The translations under genes and the position numbers were made by a program. This document shows, one piece after another, positions 27,265-36,306 of a stretch of DNA of 64,000 nt. The stretch is from Jeongeupia naejangsanensis. Its GTDB lineage: Bacteria; Pseudomonadota; Gammaproteobacteria; Burkholderiales; Chitinibacteraceae. Within the stretch, counting starts at the first letter, position 1, and each line of letters begins with the position of its first letter. The stretch lies in contig NZ_JAESND010000001.1 in assembly GCF_016865585.1 (NCBI RefSeq), positions 434,001 to 498,000 on the forward strand, given 5' to 3'. Below the pieces are notes generated by a model that saw only the letters and a program-made list of their open reading frames with translations, was not told the origin of the DNA and searched no databases.

Positions 27265-27770
27265 GACTGTTCATCGGTCTGACCCCGCCGTCGGCGGTTC
27301 GCAACGCGATCGCGGACGAGCGCGACCGCCTGCACGTCAGCCTCGGCGGCAAGCCGACGACAACGGCCAATCTGCATCTGACACTGGTTTTTATCGGTGA
27401 AGCCACTGTGCAGACGATGCAACGCCTGTGTCATCTGCTCTCTCGTATCGACATGCCACGTTTTGATATCGGCCTTGATCGGGCCGGTGATTTCAAACGG
27501 GGAGCGATTGTCTGGCTCGGCTGCAGCGCCGTACCGGGCGAACTTGCCACGCTGGCGGAGACACTCCGGCAAGCGCTGACCGATGCAGGCATTCCGTTCG
27601 ATGCACTAGCCTTTGCACCGCACGTCACGCTGCTGCGCAAGGGGCAACCGGTGGCGGAAACGCTGGCAAGCACCATTCACTGGCCGGTCGATTCGCTCGT
27701 CCTCTATGCATCGGAGTCGACGCCGGACGGTGTCCGCTATCGCCCCCTGTTCCACCGGCCACTGAAGTGA
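27261..27770 (+). CDS. thpR: RNA 2',3'-cyclic phosphodiesterase (2H phosphoesterase, ThpR/LigT)
   Basis: A 169-residue 2H phosphoesterase that opens 2',3'-cyclic phosphates to 2'-phosphates. The two catalytic motifs are present: H39-L-T41 (NLHLTLVF) and H121-V-T123 (APHVTLLRK). The N-terminus MRLFIGLTPP is typical. It starts with GTG, overlapping the Nudix stop by 4 bp (GTGA). It is the last gene of the phnF-like operon; its stop codon lies within the stem of a bidirectional terminator. Confidence 0.9.
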   Translation: MRLFIGLTPPSAVRNAIADERDRLHVSLGGKPTTTANLHLTLVFIGEATVQTMQRLCHLLSRIDMPRFDIGLDRAGDFKRGAIVWLGCSAVPGELATLAETLRQALTDAGIPFDALAFAPHVTLLRKGQPVAETLASTIHWPVDSLVLYASESTPDGVRYRPLFHRPLK

Positions 27771-27801
27771 AAACGCCCGGGCTACCGGGCGTTCTCACTT
27801 C
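27764..27801. terminator. Bidirectional terminator shared by thpR and the sulfurtransferase gene
   Basis: A 16-bp stem, GAAGTGA with AACGCCCGG on one side and CCGGGCGTT with TCACTTC on the other, closes on the loop GCTA. It contains the stop codons of both convergent genes. Confidence 0.75.
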
Positions 27802-28630
27802 AGCTTGCAACCGGGTTGTCCGGGTGCGCACACCATTCACTCCACGAGCCGGGGTACAACCTTGCTCCGGGCAGACCCGCCACTTCCAGTGCGAGCAGAT
27901 TGTGGCAGGCAGTCACCCCGGAACCGCACTGGCAGACGATGTCGGCCGGCGAACGCCCGGCAAGCACCTCCTGCCATTCAGCGCGCAGCACGTCGGCGGA
28001 CTTGAAACGGCCACTCCCGTTGAGGTTGTGCTGGAAAAAGCGGTTGGCCGCACCCGGGATATGGCCACCGACCGGATCGATCGTCTCGCCAAGGCCGCGA
28101 TAACGGTCAGGACTGCGCGCGTCGACAACCAGAAAATCCTGTGCTTCGAGGTTGGCCCGAACCTGTGCCATATCGACGGCCGCATCGCGCCGCTCAACCG
28201 CCTCGTAAGCAACAGCAGTTGGCGTTACCGCCCCGGCAGACACGGGCAAACCCGCCTCCAGCCACGCTTGCCAGCCACCATCGAGCACCGCGACATGCTC
28301 GTGGCCCAGCCAGCGCAACAGCCACCACAAGCGCGCCGCAAACATGCCGCCGGACGCGTCATAGGCGACGACCTGCGTTTTCGCGCCGATCCCCATTCGC
28401 CCTGCCCAGCACATCAGCGCATCGGGGTCGGGCAACGGGTGGCGACCGTTACGTCCGGTTTTGGAACCGGACAAATCAAGATCAAGGTGTGCAAACACCG
28501 CACCGGGAATATGCCCCGATGCATATGCAATGCGCCCGGCTTCGGGGTCGGCCAAGTCATGGCGACAATCCACCACCACGAATCCGTTTGAACTGGTCGC
28601 CAGTGCTTGTGGCGTCATCAACAGGGGCAT
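27800..28630 (-). CDS. sseA: 3-mercaptopyruvate/thiosulfate sulfurtransferase (tandem rhodanese)
   Basis: A two-domain rhodanese of 276 residues. The N-terminal domain is inactive (DASGGMFAARLWW); the C-terminal domain carries the catalytic loop CGSGVTA with Cys235, the sequence typical of mercaptopyruvate rather than thiosulfate sulfurtransferases. It transfers sulfane sulfur to thiols or cyanide. The ATG at 28630 (MPLLM) follows GAGAAG; one at 28657 would add nine residues without a ribosome site. It is separated from the MCP gene by 45 bp and may be read with it. Confidence 0.87.
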   Translation of the reverse strand: MPLLMTPQALATSSNGFVVVDCRHDLADPEAGRIAYASGHIPGAVFAHLDLDLSGSKTGRNGRHPLPDPDALMCWAGRMGIGAKTQVVAYDASGGMFAARLWWLLRWLGHEHVAVLDGGWQAWLEAGLPVSAGAVTPTAVAYEAVERRDAAVDMAQVRANLEAQDFLVVDARSPDRYRGLGETIDPVGGHIPGAANRFFQHNLNGSGRFKSADVLRAEWQEVLAGRSPADIVCQCGSGVTACHNLLALEVAGLPGARLYPGSWSEWCAHPDNPVAS

Positions 28631-28675
28631 CGACGTCTTCTCGCTGAAAACGCCCATGATAGGACGCGACCGGGA

Positions 28676-30307
28676 TCAAACACAGCGAAATCGTGCGGCC
28701 GATTGCGTCAGCTTGGACGCCAGCTCGGCAAGACGGGCAGTTGCCGACGAAACTTCGGAAATGGCACTGCTGTTTTCCTCGGTCATCTGCGCCACCTTTT
28801 CGACCTGGGATGCAATCTGGCCACTGGTCACCCGCTGTTCCCGCAACGCACCGGCAATCAGTTCGACCACGCGGCCGAGCTGCTCTCCCGAGTCGCGAAT
28901 GCGCTGCATCGATCCCTGAAGCAGCCGGATGTTCTGCATTTCGCTGATCGTATCGGCCCGGGCAAGCTGCATCCCGGCACTGGCTTCGCTGGTCCCGTCG
29001 CGGACGACATTCAGCGTCGCACCGATCTCGTGCGTCGCCTGCCCGACCCGCTCCGCCAGTTTGCGGACCTCATCGGCCACCACAGCAAAGCCGCGGCCTG
29101 CTTCGCCGGCTCTGGCGGCCTCGATCGCCGCATTCAGCGCCAGCAGGTTGGTCTGATCGGCAATTTCGCGAATCGTCGCCACGATGTTGGCAATTTCTCC
29201 CGAGCGCGCGTCGAGCGAGGCCAAGCGTTCGCCGGCCCGATCCAGTTGCTCGCCGATCCGTTCCACGCCAGCGATCACATGGGACATCCGTCCCTCGCCC
29301 TCAACGGCCGCCTGGCCCGCCCCCTTACCGGCAGCATCGGCCTGTTCGGCATGGCTCGAAACTTCGCCGATACTGGCGCTTATCTCTTCGACGGCGGCAG
29401 CCATTTGCGACGCGGCATCGGCCTGCGTGCCGGAGGCTTGCGACACCAGTTCCATGCTGTTTTGCAGCGCGCCCGCTGTGATGCCCACAGCCCCGACCGA
29501 GGACTGGATTTCCAGGACAAGTCGTTTCAGCTCGTCGCGCATCTGCACGATGCCGGCCATGACACTTCGCTGGTCGCCCGGCAACAGCCGGATTTCGTGC
29601 GTCAGGTTCCCGCTGGCGATCGCCTGCGCAGCCTGCCTTGCCTCGTCCGGCTCGGCCCCAAGCTGCCGTATCAGGCCGCGAACAATGACGTAGGAGCATG
29701 CAATGCCAATCCCGAGCGCAACCAGCAGGAGTACCGCAGTCACCACCTCGGCATGGCGAACCTGATCACGCGCCGCCTTGTATTCTTCGGCGGCCTCGCG
29801 CAACTGCAATGCGGAAAGCGCCGAAACGACATCGCCAACCGGGTCGATCGCGGGATAAAGCGCCGCGGCGGTGAAATCGGCAATGCCCTGCGTATCGTTG
29901 GCCTGCAGCAGGCGCTCGAGACGCTGAACCGCCGCATCCGCCACGCGCATGCGCTGCCCCGCTTCGTCAGCCAGCCGCGCCTCCTCGGGCGCCAGCGTGT
30001 TCGAGGCATACAACTTCCACTCTTGCCGGATGTCTTTCTGCGCTGCCCTGACCCGTTCAAGCCCTTCGGTGGCGGACAATCCGCCGTTGCGAACCTTGTG
30101 GGTCGTATCGACAATGCTCACCGCGTAGCGATCGGCCACGACCTTGAGCCGGGTCAGCGGATGGAGCCGGTCTTCAAATGTCGTCCGGAACCGCTGTTCG
30201 TTTTGCATCAGGTTGTAAAGTGCCGAACCGCCCTGTGCAATCGTAAAAGCCACCAGCACGCCAACCAGCAGATACAGTTTGGCTGCCACAGTGAATTTGC
30301 CCGGCAT
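28676..30307 (-). CDS. Methyl-accepting chemotaxis protein
   Basis: A 543-residue inner-membrane chemoreceptor. One transmembrane helix lies near residues 6-27 ([20 protein letters not shown]) and a second near 190-210 ([22 protein letters not shown]); between them is a four-helix-bundle-type ligand domain of about 160 residues. A HAMP region and a cytoplasmic signalling domain follow, with the conserved hairpin tip [26 protein letters not shown] precedes the ATG at 30307. There are no che genes nearby, so it is an orphan receptor. No C-terminal CheR-binding pentapeptide is seen. Confidence 0.92.
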   Translation of the reverse strand: MPGKFTVAAKLYLLVGVLVAFTIAQGGSALYNLMQNEQRFRTTFEDRLHPLTRLKVVADRYAVSIVDTTHKVRNGGLSATEGLERVRAAQKDIRQEWKLYASNTLAPEEARLADEAGQRMRVADAAVQRLERLLQANDTQGIADFTAAALYPAIDPVGDVVSALSALQLREAAEEYKAARDQVRHAEVVTAVLLLVALGIGIACSYVIVRGLIRQLGAEPDEARQAAQAIASGNLTHEIRLLPGDQRSVMAGIVQMRDELKRLVLEIQSSVGAVGITAGALQNSMELVSQASGTQADAASQMAAAVEEISASIGEVSSHAEQADAAGKGAGQAAVEGEGRMSHVIAGVERIGEQLDRAGERLASLDARSGEIANIVATIREIADQTNLLALNAAIEAARAGEAGRGFAVVADEVRKLAERVGQATHEIGATLNVVRDGTSEASAGMQLARADTISEMQNIRLLQGSMQRIRDSGEQLGRVVELIAGALREQRVTSGQIASQVEKVAQMTEENSSAISEVSSATARLAELASKLTQSAARFRCV

Positions 30308-30406
30308 TGTCATCTCCACGCTTAACAAAATCAAAGCAATTCCTTTTGTATAGCGTAAGAAAATGAATGCCATCGGCACGGCGACGGACGGAGCCCGCAC
30401 AAAGAA

Positions 30407-30434
30407 AAACGCCCTCCAAATGGAGGGCGTTTGT
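30407..30434 (-). terminator. Rho-independent terminator of phaA
   Basis: AAACGCCCTCC-N4-GGAGGGCGTTT with a T-rich tail on the minus strand, 23 bases after the phaA stop. Confidence 0.85.
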
Positions 30435-30454
30435 GGTCAACCGGAGTAGCTTGC

Positions 30455-31633
30455 TCAGCGTTCGACCGCCAGCGCTACGCCCATGCCACCGCCGATGCAC
30501 AGCGTCGCCAAGCCCTTCTTCGCATCGCGTCGAACCATTTCATGCAACAGCGTGACCAGCACGCGCGCACCCGATGCGCCGATCGGATGACCAAGCGCAA
30601 TGGCGCCGCCATTCACGTTGACGCGGTTCCAGTCCCACTTCAGTTCGCGGGCTACGCCAAGTGCCTGGGCGGCAAACGCCTCGTTTGCCTCGATCAGGTC
30701 GAGCTGGTCGAGCGACCAGCCGGCACGTGCCAATGCACGCTGGGTTGCCGGCACCGGCCCCATGCCCATGAGGGTCGGGTCAACGCCAGCCGAAGCGGCG
30801 GCACGAATCGTCGCCAGCGGTTTCAGGCCAAGCGCCTCGGCCTTCTCGCGCGTCATCAGCAGCACGGCGGCAGCGCCGTCATTGATGCCCGAGGCATTGC
30901 CGGCAGTAACAGTCCCTTCCTTGTCAAAGGCAGGGCGCAGCTTGGCCAGACCTTCCATGGTCGCGTCGGTCTTGATGAATTCATCTGCATCGAACACCAG
31001 CGGGTCGCCCTTGCGCTGCGGCACGCTCACCGGGACGATTTCGTCGACGAAACGACCAGCGGCCTGGGCTGCGGTTGCCTTCTGTTGCGACGACAGTGCC
31101 AGCTCATCCTGCTCGGTACGGCTGATGCCGTACTTCTTGGCAATGTTCTCAGCGGTCACGCCCATGAGGTACTTGTTGTACACATCGGTCAGGCCGTCGT
31201 AGACCATGGTGTCGACCAGTTGCGCGTTACCCATGCGGAAGCCGTCGCGCGAACCCGGCAGGATGTGCGGTGCCGCACTCATGTTTTCCTGACCGCCGGC
31301 GATGACGATGTCGGACTCGCCCGACAGGATCGCCTGCAACCCCAGCGCGACGGACTTCAGACCCGAGCCGCACACCTGATTGACCGTCAGTCCGGGGACT
31401 TCGTCCGGCAAACCGGCGTACCGCAGCGCCTGACGCGCCGGATTCTGGCCAAGGCCGGCGGTCAGCACGTTGCCAAGGATGACTTCGCTGACCTGATCGG
31501 CAGGCAGACCGGTCTTTGCCAGCAGCGAGCGGATCACGGTTGCGCCCAGTTCCGGCGCGGAAACCTTGGCGAGCGAACCGCCGAAATTGCCCAGCGCGGT
31601 ACGTTGGGCGGCAACGATAACGATGTCGGTCAT
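30455..31633 (-). CDS. phaA: Acetyl-CoA acetyltransferase (beta-ketothiolase)
   Basis: A 392-residue thiolase that condenses two acetyl-CoA to acetoacetyl-CoA, the first step of poly-3-hydroxybutyrate synthesis. The acyl-accepting Cys88 is in [11 protein letters not shown]; the catalytic His is in [14 protein letters not shown] and the second Cys in CIGGGMG. It lies 81 bp downstream of phaC on the same strand, the common phaC-phaA order; phaB is not in the window. It also resembles AtoB, and the assignment as PhaA rests on the neighbour. Confidence 0.92.
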   Translation of the reverse strand: MTDIVIVAAQRTALGNFGGSLAKVSAPELGATVIRSLLAKTGLPADQVSEVILGNVLTAGLGQNPARQALRYAGLPDEVPGLTVNQVCGSGLKSVALGLQAILSGESDIVIAGGQENMSAAPHILPGSRDGFRMGNAQLVDTMVYDGLTDVYNKYLMGVTAENIAKKYGISRTEQDELALSSQQKATAAQAAGRFVDEIVPVSVPQRKGDPLVFDADEFIKTDATMEGLAKLRPAFDKEGTVTAGNASGINDGAAAVLLMTREKAEALGLKPLATIRAAASAGVDPTLMGMGPVPATQRALARAGWSLDQLDLIEANEAFAAQALGVARELKWDWNRVNVNGGAIALGHPIGASGARVLVTLLHEMVRRDAKKGLATLCIGGGMGVALAVER

Positions 31634-31714
31634 GATGTTTCTCCCATCTGCCCATTGGGGCTGTGTTTTAGATTAACGGACCGGCCAGTGGTTCGGTCGG
31701 TCCGGCACTGCAAA

Positions 31715-33433
31715 TCAGGACAGGCGTTCCCTGACGTAACGTCCCGGCGCCGGCTCGATCGGTTTGAACTGGCGATTGCCAAGCGACTTCGGCGGGGCAA
31801 CCCGCTTGCCGGCGCGAGGGGCCAGCCACTGTCCCCAATCCTGCCACCAGCTACCCGGACGCGACTCCGCAGCGTCGAACCATGCTTGCGGATCGGCCTC
31901 CAGCGTTTCGTTGACCCAATAGTTGCGCTTGTTGGTCGAGACCGGATTGATGGTGCCGGCAATATGGCCGGACGCGCCGAGTACGAAACGCAACGGCCCC
32001 TTGAAAATGCCCGTGGTCCGATATGCCGAACTCCACGGCACGATATGGTCTTCACGCGCTGCAAACACGTAGGTCGGTATCGTGATCTGTGTCAGATCGA
32101 TGGGCACGCCGCACAGCGAAATCGAACCTGGCTTGGCCAGCTTGTTTTCGAAATACATATTGCGCAGGAACCAGGTATGCATGGGCAGCGCGAGGTTGGC
32201 CGAATCGTTGTTCCAGTACAGCAGGTCGAACGGCGGCGGCGTCTTGCCCTTGAGGTAGTTGTTGACGACGTAGTTCCAGACCAGGTCGTTCGCGCGCAGC
32301 GCTGCAAATGTCCGCGCCAGTTCCTTGCCCGAGATCACGCCCCCCTGATCGATCACCAGTTCGCGGCTGGCAACAACGGACGGATCGAGGAAGTGCTTGA
32401 TGTCACCGGGTTCGGTGTGGTCGATCATCACCGTCATCAGCGTCAGCGACTCGAACCAGTCCAGTCCGCGCGCCTGCATCACCGGCACGGCTGTCGATAC
32501 CAGTTCGCCGCCAATGCAGAACGACAGCACGTTGATTTTTTCCTGCTTGCCGATCTGACGCACGACCTCGGCAGCCGCAATCACACCCTGCTCGATGTAA
32601 TCGTCCCACTTGAGGTGCCCGAGCTCCGGCGTGATCGACTTCCACGACACCAGGAAGGTCGTATGCCCTTCGCCGACAACCCAGCGGACCATCGAGTTCT
32701 CGGGTTTGAGATCCATGATGTAGTACTTGTTGACGCAAGGCGGCACGATCAGCAACGGGATTTCGTGCACATCGGGGGTCGTCGGCGCGTACTGGATCAG
32801 CTGGATCAGTTCGTTCTCGAACACCACCTGCCCGGGCGAGACCGCCAGGTTTTCGCCGACGACGAATTGCGACTCGTCGGTCATGGTGATGGTGCCCTTC
32901 TGGATGTCCTCCAGCAGCTTCTTCATGCCCTCGTTCAGGCTTTCACCCCGGGTGTCGACCGCCAGCGCCAGTACCTCGGGATTGGTGACGGCAAAGTTCG
33001 TCGGACTGACCGCATCGAGATATTGCCGCGCAAAAAACGCCATCCGCGCTTTGGTTTCCTCGTCGGCATGAACGTGGTCGACCATTTGAGTCAGCCACTT
33101 GGACGTGAGCAGATAGCTTTGCTTCAGGAAGTTGAACAACGGCAACTCCCATTCCGGCGCGGCAAACCGCCGGTCGCCTTTTTCGGGCTCGAGCTGCTGT
33201 CCGCCCCCCGCGCCGATCAACTGCAACCAGAGCGCGAGCTGTTGCTGGTAGTACAGGCTATGGGTTTCAAATGCCTCCGGTGAAACACCCTGAACGGGGG
33301 CCACACCCGACGGCATTGCCGCGGCGGCGGGGGTCACGGCGTTGACCCAGCTTTGCCACCACTTCTGGTTGGCTTCGTTGAACTGCTGGAAAAACGACTC
33401 AAGCGAGGTGGACTGCAACACGGGATGCTCCAT
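31715..33433 (-). CDS. phaC: Class I polyhydroxyalkanoate synthase
   Basis: A polymerase of 572 residues that polymerises (R)-3-hydroxyacyl-CoA into storage polyester on granule surfaces. The nucleophile is Cys306 in SFCIGG; the lipase-like box usually reads GxCxG, so its first Gly is Ser here. The catalytic Asp lies in FAAREDHIVPW and the His in GASGHIAG. The N-terminal domain has the expected Trp-rich start (NQKWWQSW). The ATG at 33433 is chosen because MEHPVLQ precedes the domain; an upstream in-frame start at 33493 is less likely. It is probably co-transcribed with phaA. Confidence 0.93.
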   Translation of the reverse strand: MEHPVLQSTSLESFFQQFNEANQKWWQSWVNAVTPAAAAMPSGVAPVQGVSPEAFETHSLYYQQQLALWLQLIGAGGGQQLEPEKGDRRFAAPEWELPLFNFLKQSYLLTSKWLTQMVDHVHADEETKARMAFFARQYLDAVSPTNFAVTNPEVLALAVDTRGESLNEGMKKLLEDIQKGTITMTDESQFVVGENLAVSPGQVVFENELIQLIQYAPTTPDVHEIPLLIVPPCVNKYYIMDLKPENSMVRWVVGEGHTTFLVSWKSITPELGHLKWDDYIEQGVIAAAEVVRQIGKQEKINVLSFCIGGELVSTAVPVMQARGLDWFESLTLMTVMIDHTEPGDIKHFLDPSVVASRELVIDQGGVISGKELARTFAALRANDLVWNYVVNNYLKGKTPPPFDLLYWNNDSANLALPMHTWFLRNMYFENKLAKPGSISLCGVPIDLTQITIPTYVFAAREDHIVPWSSAYRTTGIFKGPLRFVLGASGHIAGTINPVSTNKRNYWVNETLEADPQAWFDAAESRPGSWWQDWGQWLAPRAGKRVAPPKSLGNRQFKPIEPAPGRYVRERLS

Positions 33434-33653
33434 TCGAATAGAAACGGCAACGCATGAACACCAAAGCACAGCGGACATTGTGCGGCGCAACACAACAAAA
33501 TATCACACCGTCTGCAAGTATCGGGAAATCTTTAATGAGGAATCTACAAAATATCCTATTAGCATTTGATTTTCCGTCACATTTTCTGCTTTACCTGCTT
33601 TAGAATAAGAAGCAACTGATGTAATAAGCTCGAACTCGATTCCGAGGTAGTTG

Positions 33654-34712
33654 ATGAAACCCAGCATTCCCGGGCTTTGCGCTCTCCTGACAGCGCTCTC
33701 GCTCGCCGCCGTGCCAATGGCCGAGGCGGCCACCCAGCATGCCGAATCAACCAGCAAAACGGCCAAATCAAAGCCGGCTGGCAAGCAGACTGTTGCGAAA
33801 AATCAACAGAAAAAAACCGCTCAACCGAAAAAACCGACCATCAAGGTCACCGTTCGCAAAAAGAGCTCTGTCAGCAGCCAGGCCATTGCCAACGCCCGCC
33901 AGGAAGTTCGCGTCGCGCGCGCTGTCGCCCTACCCTCCACGCTGGAGCGCCCCGGCGTGCAATCTTCGGCCGTACTCGTCGTCAACGAGCAAAGCGGTGA
34001 AGTGATTTACGAAAAGAACGCCGACTCGCAGGTACCGATCGCTTCGATCACCAAGCTGATGACGGCGATGGTGACGCTGGATGCTCGCCTGCCGATGAAC
34101 GAACTGATCACGATCAGCGACGAGGACGTCGATACCCTCAAGCACACCAGTTCGCGCCTCACGGTGGGCACGTCACTCACCCGTGCCGAAGTGCTCTTGC
34201 TGGCGCTGATGTCGTCGGAAAACCGTGCGGCTGCGGCATTGTCGCGCACCTACCCCGGCGGTCGCGATGCGTTCGTGCGGAAGATGAATGAAAAGGCCCA
34301 GCAGCTGGGCATGCGCGGCAGCCGTTTTTACGACTCGACCGGCCTGACGCCTAGCAATGTATCGACGCCTCGCGATTTGGTGCAGATGGTCAAGGCCGCG
34401 CACCACTACGCGGAAATCCACCAGTTCTCGACGTCAAGCGAATACCGCTTCATTTCCAACCGCAACGGCCGGGAAATGATCTACCGCAACACCAACCCGC
34501 TGGTGAAATCGGACGACTGGGATATCGGCCTGTCCAAGACCGGCTTCATCAACGAAGCCGGCCACTGCATCGTGCTGCAGGCAACGATCGAAGGCACGCC
34601 GGTCGTGATGATCCTGATGGATTCGCAAGGCAGCTACACCCGGATCGGCGATGCGAACCGGGTGAAAAAATGGCTGGAAACCAGCCCCTACGCCAAATTG
34701 CGCGCAGGCTGA
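33654..34712 (+). CDS. pbpG: D-alanyl-D-alanine endopeptidase, PbpG/PBP7 type
   Basis: A low-molecular-mass penicillin-binding protein of 353 residues (352 from the ATG) acting on peptidoglycan in the periplasm. After a signal peptide (ends MAEAA) comes a Lys-rich linker (residues 35-70, with several KK repeats) that may bind the wall. The active-site motifs are SITK (Ser131), SEN (in LMSSENRAA) and KTG (in LSKTGFINEAG), all intact. GAGGTAG precedes the ATG. It has its own terminator and is divergent from phaC. Confidence 0.92.
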   Translation: MKPSIPGLCALLTALSLAAVPMAEAATQHAESTSKTAKSKPAGKQTVAKNQQKKTAQPKKPTIKVTVRKKSSVSSQAIANARQEVRVARAVALPSTLERPGVQSSAVLVVNEQSGEVIYEKNADSQVPIASITKLMTAMVTLDARLPMNELITISDEDVDTLKHTSSRLTVGTSLTRAEVLLLALMSSENRAAAALSRTYPGGRDAFVRKMNEKAQQLGMRGSRFYDSTGLTPSNVSTPRDLVQMVKAAHHYAEIHQFSTSSEYRFISNRNGREMIYRNTNPLVKSDDWDIGLSKTGFINEAGHCIVLQATIEGTPVVMILMDSQGSYTRIGDANRVKKWLETSPYAKLRAG

Positions 34713-34730
34713 CCCTGCTGGCGACAACGA

Positions 34731-34763
34731 ACAACGCCCCGATTTCGGGGCGTTGTCGTTTTT
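34731..34763 (+). terminator. Rho-independent terminator between pbpG and trxC
   Basis: ACAACGCCCCG-ATTT-CGGGGCGTTGT, an 11-bp stem followed by CGTTTTT; it ends pbpG and may serve the convergent trxC too. Confidence 0.88.
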
Positions 34764-34772
34764 GCGGGCAAC

Positions 34773-35195
34773 TCAGATCAGCTGGCTGACCCAGGCCTTG
34801 AACTGGCCGGACGACATCGCACCATTGAGGCGCTCGATCTGGCGCCCCCGATCGAAGGCAATCAGCGTCGGGATGCTGCGGATCTGGTACTGCGCTGCCA
34901 GCGACTGCTCAGCGTCGGTATCGACCTTGAGGAACAACACCTTGCCGGCGAAGTATTCAGCGGCCGATGCGAATGCCGGTGCGAACTGCTGACAGGGCCC
35001 GCACCAGGTCGCCCAGAAGTCGACAACCACCGGAATCGTGCTGGCCGCAATCAGTGCTGCGGCGCTCTCCGCCGTTGCGGCAATCGGCGCGCCGGCCAGC
35101 AGCGGCTCGTGGCACTGGCCACAGTTCGGGGCGTCGGCAAGCCGGGATGGCTCCAGACGATTGGCGGTCTGACAATGCGGGCAGGCAACGATCAT
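34773..35195 (-). CDS. trxC: Thioredoxin 2 (TrxC) with N-terminal zinc domain
   Basis: A cytoplasmic disulfide reductase of 140 residues, often induced by oxidative stress. The N-terminal zinc-binding pairs are Cys5/Cys8 and Cys25/Cys28 (CPHC, CGQC), and the thioredoxin active site is WCGPC (Cys65, Cys68) with the cis-proline in RSIPTL. It stands between convergent pbpG and the downstream end of the fbp operon. Confidence 0.94.
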   Translation of the reverse strand: MIVACPHCQTANRLEPSRLADAPNCGQCHEPLLAGAPIAATAESAAALIAASTIPVVVDFWATWCGPCQQFAPAFASAAEYFAGKVLFLKVDTDAEQSLAAQYQIRSIPTLIAFDRGRQIERLNGAMSSGQFKAWVSQLI

Positions 35196-35256
35196 GGTTT
35201 TCTCCGGAACAGACCGAGATGGTCGCCTAGCGCGTGCCGCCGATCAAGCATCCGTC

Positions 35257-36306
35257 TCATTCGCGCACGTATGCAATGGCATGGGCCATCTCGAGCCGGA
35301 TACCGATCTCCTCACCCACCACGTGACTATGGTGACTTGGGACGAGAGACAGTACTTTTTGCCCCGACGGCAGCCCCAGCGTGTAGAGAAACTCGGCACC
35401 GCGAAACGCGCGCGCCAGCACGGCAGCCTTGAACGGGCTCGCGTCGTCGTGCTGCACGTCGTCAGGACGAACCAGCACGTCGACGCGGCAGCCGTCCGTT
35501 TTGCAGTGCATCGGCACCTGCCCGGAAAACACCCCCAGTTCAAACTCGATCTGCGCCCTGTCGTTCACGATGCCGGGCAGCAACACCCCTTCGCCAATGA
35601 AGTTGGCCACATAGCGGTCAACCGGCTGGTGATACAGCGCATACGGACTCGCCCACTGACGGATCCGGCCGTCGACCATCACGCCAACGACATCTGCGAC
35701 GGCAAACGCCTCGTGCTGATCGTGCGTCACCAGGATCGCCGTTGTACCAGCGGCCTTGAGGATGTCGCGGACTTCGTGCCCCAGACGCTCGCGCAGCTCG
35801 GCATCCAGATTGGAGAACGGCTCGTCCAGCAGCATCAGTCGCGGCTTGGGCGCCAAGGCCCGCGCCAGTGCAACACGCTGCTGCTGGCCACCGGACAGTT
35901 CGTGCGGGTAGCGGTGATGCTCGCCCGCCAGCCCCACCAGCGCCAGCATTTCGTCGACACGCTCGGTCCGCGCGCCGGCCGACAGTTGCCGCAGGCCGAA
36001 ACCGATATTGTCGGCAACGTTCAGGTGCGGAAACAGCGCGTAGTCCTGAAACACCATGCCGATCCGCCGCGCCTCCGGCGGCAGACCCTGCCCGGCTCCG
36101 GCCACCACATCGCCATCGATGCGGATTTCCCCGTCGTCGAGCGCCTCGAACCCCGCGATCGCGCGCAACATCGTCGTCTTGCCGCAGCCCGAATGGCCGA
36201 GCAGGCAACCGATCTGCCCCGGCGCCAGCGAGAAGGATAACGACTCGATCACCGTACGCCCCGGATAGCGGACCGTGACGGCATTCACTTCAAGCATGGG
36301 TTTCAT
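35257..36306 (-). CDS. fbpC: Fe(III) ABC transporter ATP-binding protein
   Basis: The cytoplasmic ATPase of the ferric-iron importer, 349 residues. Walker A is GHSGCGKTT, the signature LSGGQQQR and Walker B LMLLDEPF with a switch His in LVTHDQHEA. After the ATPase domain comes a regulatory TOBE-like segment (FSGQVPMHCKTDG, VLVRPDDVQ). The ATG at 36306 overlaps the fbpB stop (ATGA). It is the third gene of fbpABC. The family also includes sulfate and putrescine importers, but FbpA and FbpB fix the assignment. Confidence 0.9.
   Translation of the reverse strand: MKPMLEVNAVTVRYPGRTVIESLSFSLAPGQIGCLLGHSGCGKTTMLRAIAGFEALDDGEIRIDGDVVAGAGQGLPPEARRIGMVFQDYALFPHLNVADNIGFGLRQLSAGARTERVDEMLALVGLAGEHHRYPHELSGGQQQRVALARALAPKPRLMLLDEPFSNLDAELRERLGHEVRDILKAAGTTAILVTHDQHEAFAVADVVGVMVDGRIRQWASPYALYHQPVDRYVANFIGEGVLLPGIVNDRAQIEFELGVFSGQVPMHCKTDGCRVDVLVRPDDVQHDDASPFKAAVLARAFRGAEFLYTLGLPSGQKVLSLVPSHHSHVVGEEIGIRLEMAHAIAYVRE

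Noticed and set aside
31677-31704. Inverted repeat CGGACCG-N14-CGGTCCG between phaC and phaA
   Set aside because: The stem is short, the loop long and no T-run follows, so it does not support a terminator or an operon break.
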